This document shows, piece after piece, positions 62,201-64,000 of a stretch of 64,000 nt of DNA (within the stretch, counting starts at the first letter, position 1; each line of letters opens with the position of its first letter). The DNA comes from Cordilura impudica (lineage: Eukaryota; Arthropoda; Insecta; Diptera; Scathophagidae): positions 192,076,575-192,140,574 of the forward strand of contig OY821521.1 of assembly GCA_963682025.1 (NCBI GenBank). The letters are read 5' to 3'. A program made the translations under genes and the position numbers. The notes beneath the pieces were generated by a model. The model did not search any database. It saw only the letters and a program-made list of their open reading frames with translations, and had not been told where the DNA came from.

Positions 62201-63175
62201 ATTAAAGGTACTTTTTAAAAGAAAAATTTTTTTAGAGAATGTACTTTTTTTAAGATTATTAAATTTTTTTTAAAAAGGTACTTTTAATAAAAGGTAATTT
62301 TTTAAGAAAATGAACTTGTTTTAGAAAAGGTACTTTTTTAAGAAAAAACAATTTATAGGAAAAGACACTTTTTAAGGAAAAGTAATTTTTTAAGAAAATT
62401 TTTTAAGAAAATTACTTTTTTATGAAAAGATATTTTTTCATGAAAATGTACTTTTTAAGAAAATCTACTTTTTTAAAAAGATATTTCTTTAAAATATAAT
62501 TTACTTATTTAAGAAAAGTTACTGTTAAGAAAAATTAATTTTTTAAGAAAAGGTTCTTTTTCAAGAAAAAATACTTTTTGATGAAAAGGTACTTTTAAAG
62601 AAAAGTAGTTATTTAAAAAAAGGCCCTTTTCTAGAATAGGTACATTTTTAAGAAACGGTACTTATATAGGAAACATTAATTTTTTAAGAAAATTTAATTT
62701 TTTTTTGACAATATACTTTTTAAGAAAAGGTACTTTTTTTTAAGAAAATGTACTTTTTGAGAAAAAGTATTTTGTTAAGAAAATGTACTTTTTTAAAAAA
62801 CTCCTTTTTAAAAAAGTCTTTTTTTACGAAATGGTACTTTTTTTTTAACAAAAAGTACTTATTTAAGAAAAATGTGCTTTTTCCAAACATCTTAATTTTT
62901 TAAGAAAGTATTTTTTTTTTAAGAACAAGTGTATTTTTTAAATGTTCTTTTTTAAAAAAATGTACTTTTTTGATGAAAAGGTACGTTTTTTAAGAACAAG
63001 TACTTTTTTCAGAAAATTTACTTATTTAAGAAAGGTTTCTTTTTAAGAAAGGGTACTTTTTTTTAAGAAAGGGTACTTTTTTAAGAAAGGGTACTTAAGT
63101 AGCAAAAGGTACTTATTTAATAAAAGATTTTTTTTTTTAAGAAAATGTACTTTTTTTTTTTTTAACCAAAATTTA
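59290..63175. repeat. GGTACTTTTT minisatellite, Acsl intron 5
   Basis: Nearly 3.9 kb of the 4.25-kb intron. The most regular part is 59510-60120, with GGTACTTTTTTAATAAAA units of 18-20 bp, flanked by more degenerate AAGAAAAGGTACTTTTT units like those of intron 2. Blocks at about 60480-61600 and 61680-62700 resemble one another (for example AAAAGCA-AAGTAATTTTTTAAG then TTTTCTAAAAATGAAAA), pointing to a ~1.2-kb higher-order duplication. Confidence 0.93.
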
Positions 63176-63313
63176 CATTTTGAAGTAATGGGCTTTTGGC
63201 ATGAACTTTTTATCGCAATATTTTATCATTTTCGAAATTTTTTGTTTTATAAAATACATATATTTTGCAATATTATTGTGCAAGGTCGTTTTTTGCGCTC
63301 CTTCTTGTTTTAG

Positions 63314-63728
<415 letters not shown>

Positions 63729-63797
63729 GTAAGATTATGAAAATATTAATACGAATCAATTCTTAAACTTTTTTTTATTTATTTATTTTTTTTTAAG

Positions 63798-63970
63798 AAT
63801 GGTTTTCAAAAAGGTGGCCAAACTTATGGGTGGTCGTGTAAGAATTATGATGTCGGGTGGTGCTCCCTTATCTCCCGATACCCATGAACAAATCAAAACC
63901 TGCTTGTGTGTGGATTTAATTCAAGGCTATGGCTTAACTGAAACTACTTCAGGAGCAACCGTTATGGATT
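63798..63970 (+). CDS. Acsl: Acsl exon 8 (gene continues beyond the window)
   Basis: Acceptor TTTTTTAAG after a 69-bp intron, donor GTGAGT. Completes a lysine codon and encodes MVFKKVAKLMGGRVRIMMSGGAPLSPDTHE, then DLIQGYGLTETTSGATVMD, including the conserved adenylate-forming GYGLTE motif (about residues 491-496). The joined product to this point is about 505 residues. ACSL enzymes are near 700, so roughly 200 C-terminal residues, including the C-terminal ligase motif, lie to the right. The reading past 63970 in the same frame is intron. Confidence 0.94.
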
Positions 63971-64000
63971 GTGAGTTTAAAAAAGAATTGTTATAAAATT

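Overview
This is a eukaryotic, very AT-rich window from a fly genome (Diptera, probably a calyptrate such as a blow fly or house-fly relative; genus inferred only from repeat style and gene similarity). One host gene is recognisable: the 5' two thirds of a long-chain acyl-CoA synthetase (Acsl), on the + strand, running off the right edge. Its coding exons can be placed by splice sites and reading phase at 25629-25651, 47206-47341, 57797-57856, 58214-58859, 58936-59098, 63346-63520, 63589-63728 and 63798-63970. They join without a frame break into about 505 residues, from an N-terminal membrane anchor through the AMP-binding P-loop to the GYGLTE motif. The first intron is about 21.6 kb and the second about 10.5 kb.

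Almost everything else is mobile or tandem repeat DNA. 1-9.8 kb: GTCCG-rich dipteran interspersed repeats, a small MITE, a Helitron copy, and a nest made of a Helitron, an intact hAT transposon (593-aa transposase, 8-bp target duplication CCCTAGAG) and a broken mariner. 9.8-14.3 kb: a 5'-truncated Helitron, a perfect 350-bp tandem duplication, and a degenerate ~120-bp satellite. 14.3-24 kb: hairpin and foldback elements nested in an interspersed repeat, a decayed non-LTR retrotransposon, and a ~1-kb element with CAGCCCTGTTCTTGAA-type ends. 24-25.6 kb: the likely 5' region of Acsl.

Intron 1 (25.7-47.2 kb) holds a ~3.1-kb foldback palindrome with a Helitron and a smaller foldback inside it. It also holds ~6 kb of (TATAAAAA)n-type repeat split by a second, inverted copy of the ~1-kb element, a LINE fragment and several interspersed repeats. 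Intron 2 (47.3-57.8 kb) holds another Helitron, duplicated repeat blocks, a dead mariner, two short inverted-repeat elements and 2.2 kb of a GGTACTTTTT-type minisatellite. The same minisatellite fills about 3.9 kb of intron 5 (59.3-63.2 kb).

I found no new gene system. The notable points are the nested, datable transposon insertions (three Helitron copies have a paralogous empty site inside the window), the near-intact hAT element, the long inverted repeats that would be transcribed within Acsl pre-mRNA, and the minisatellite shared by two introns of one gene. No tRNA, rRNA or CRISPR was seen.
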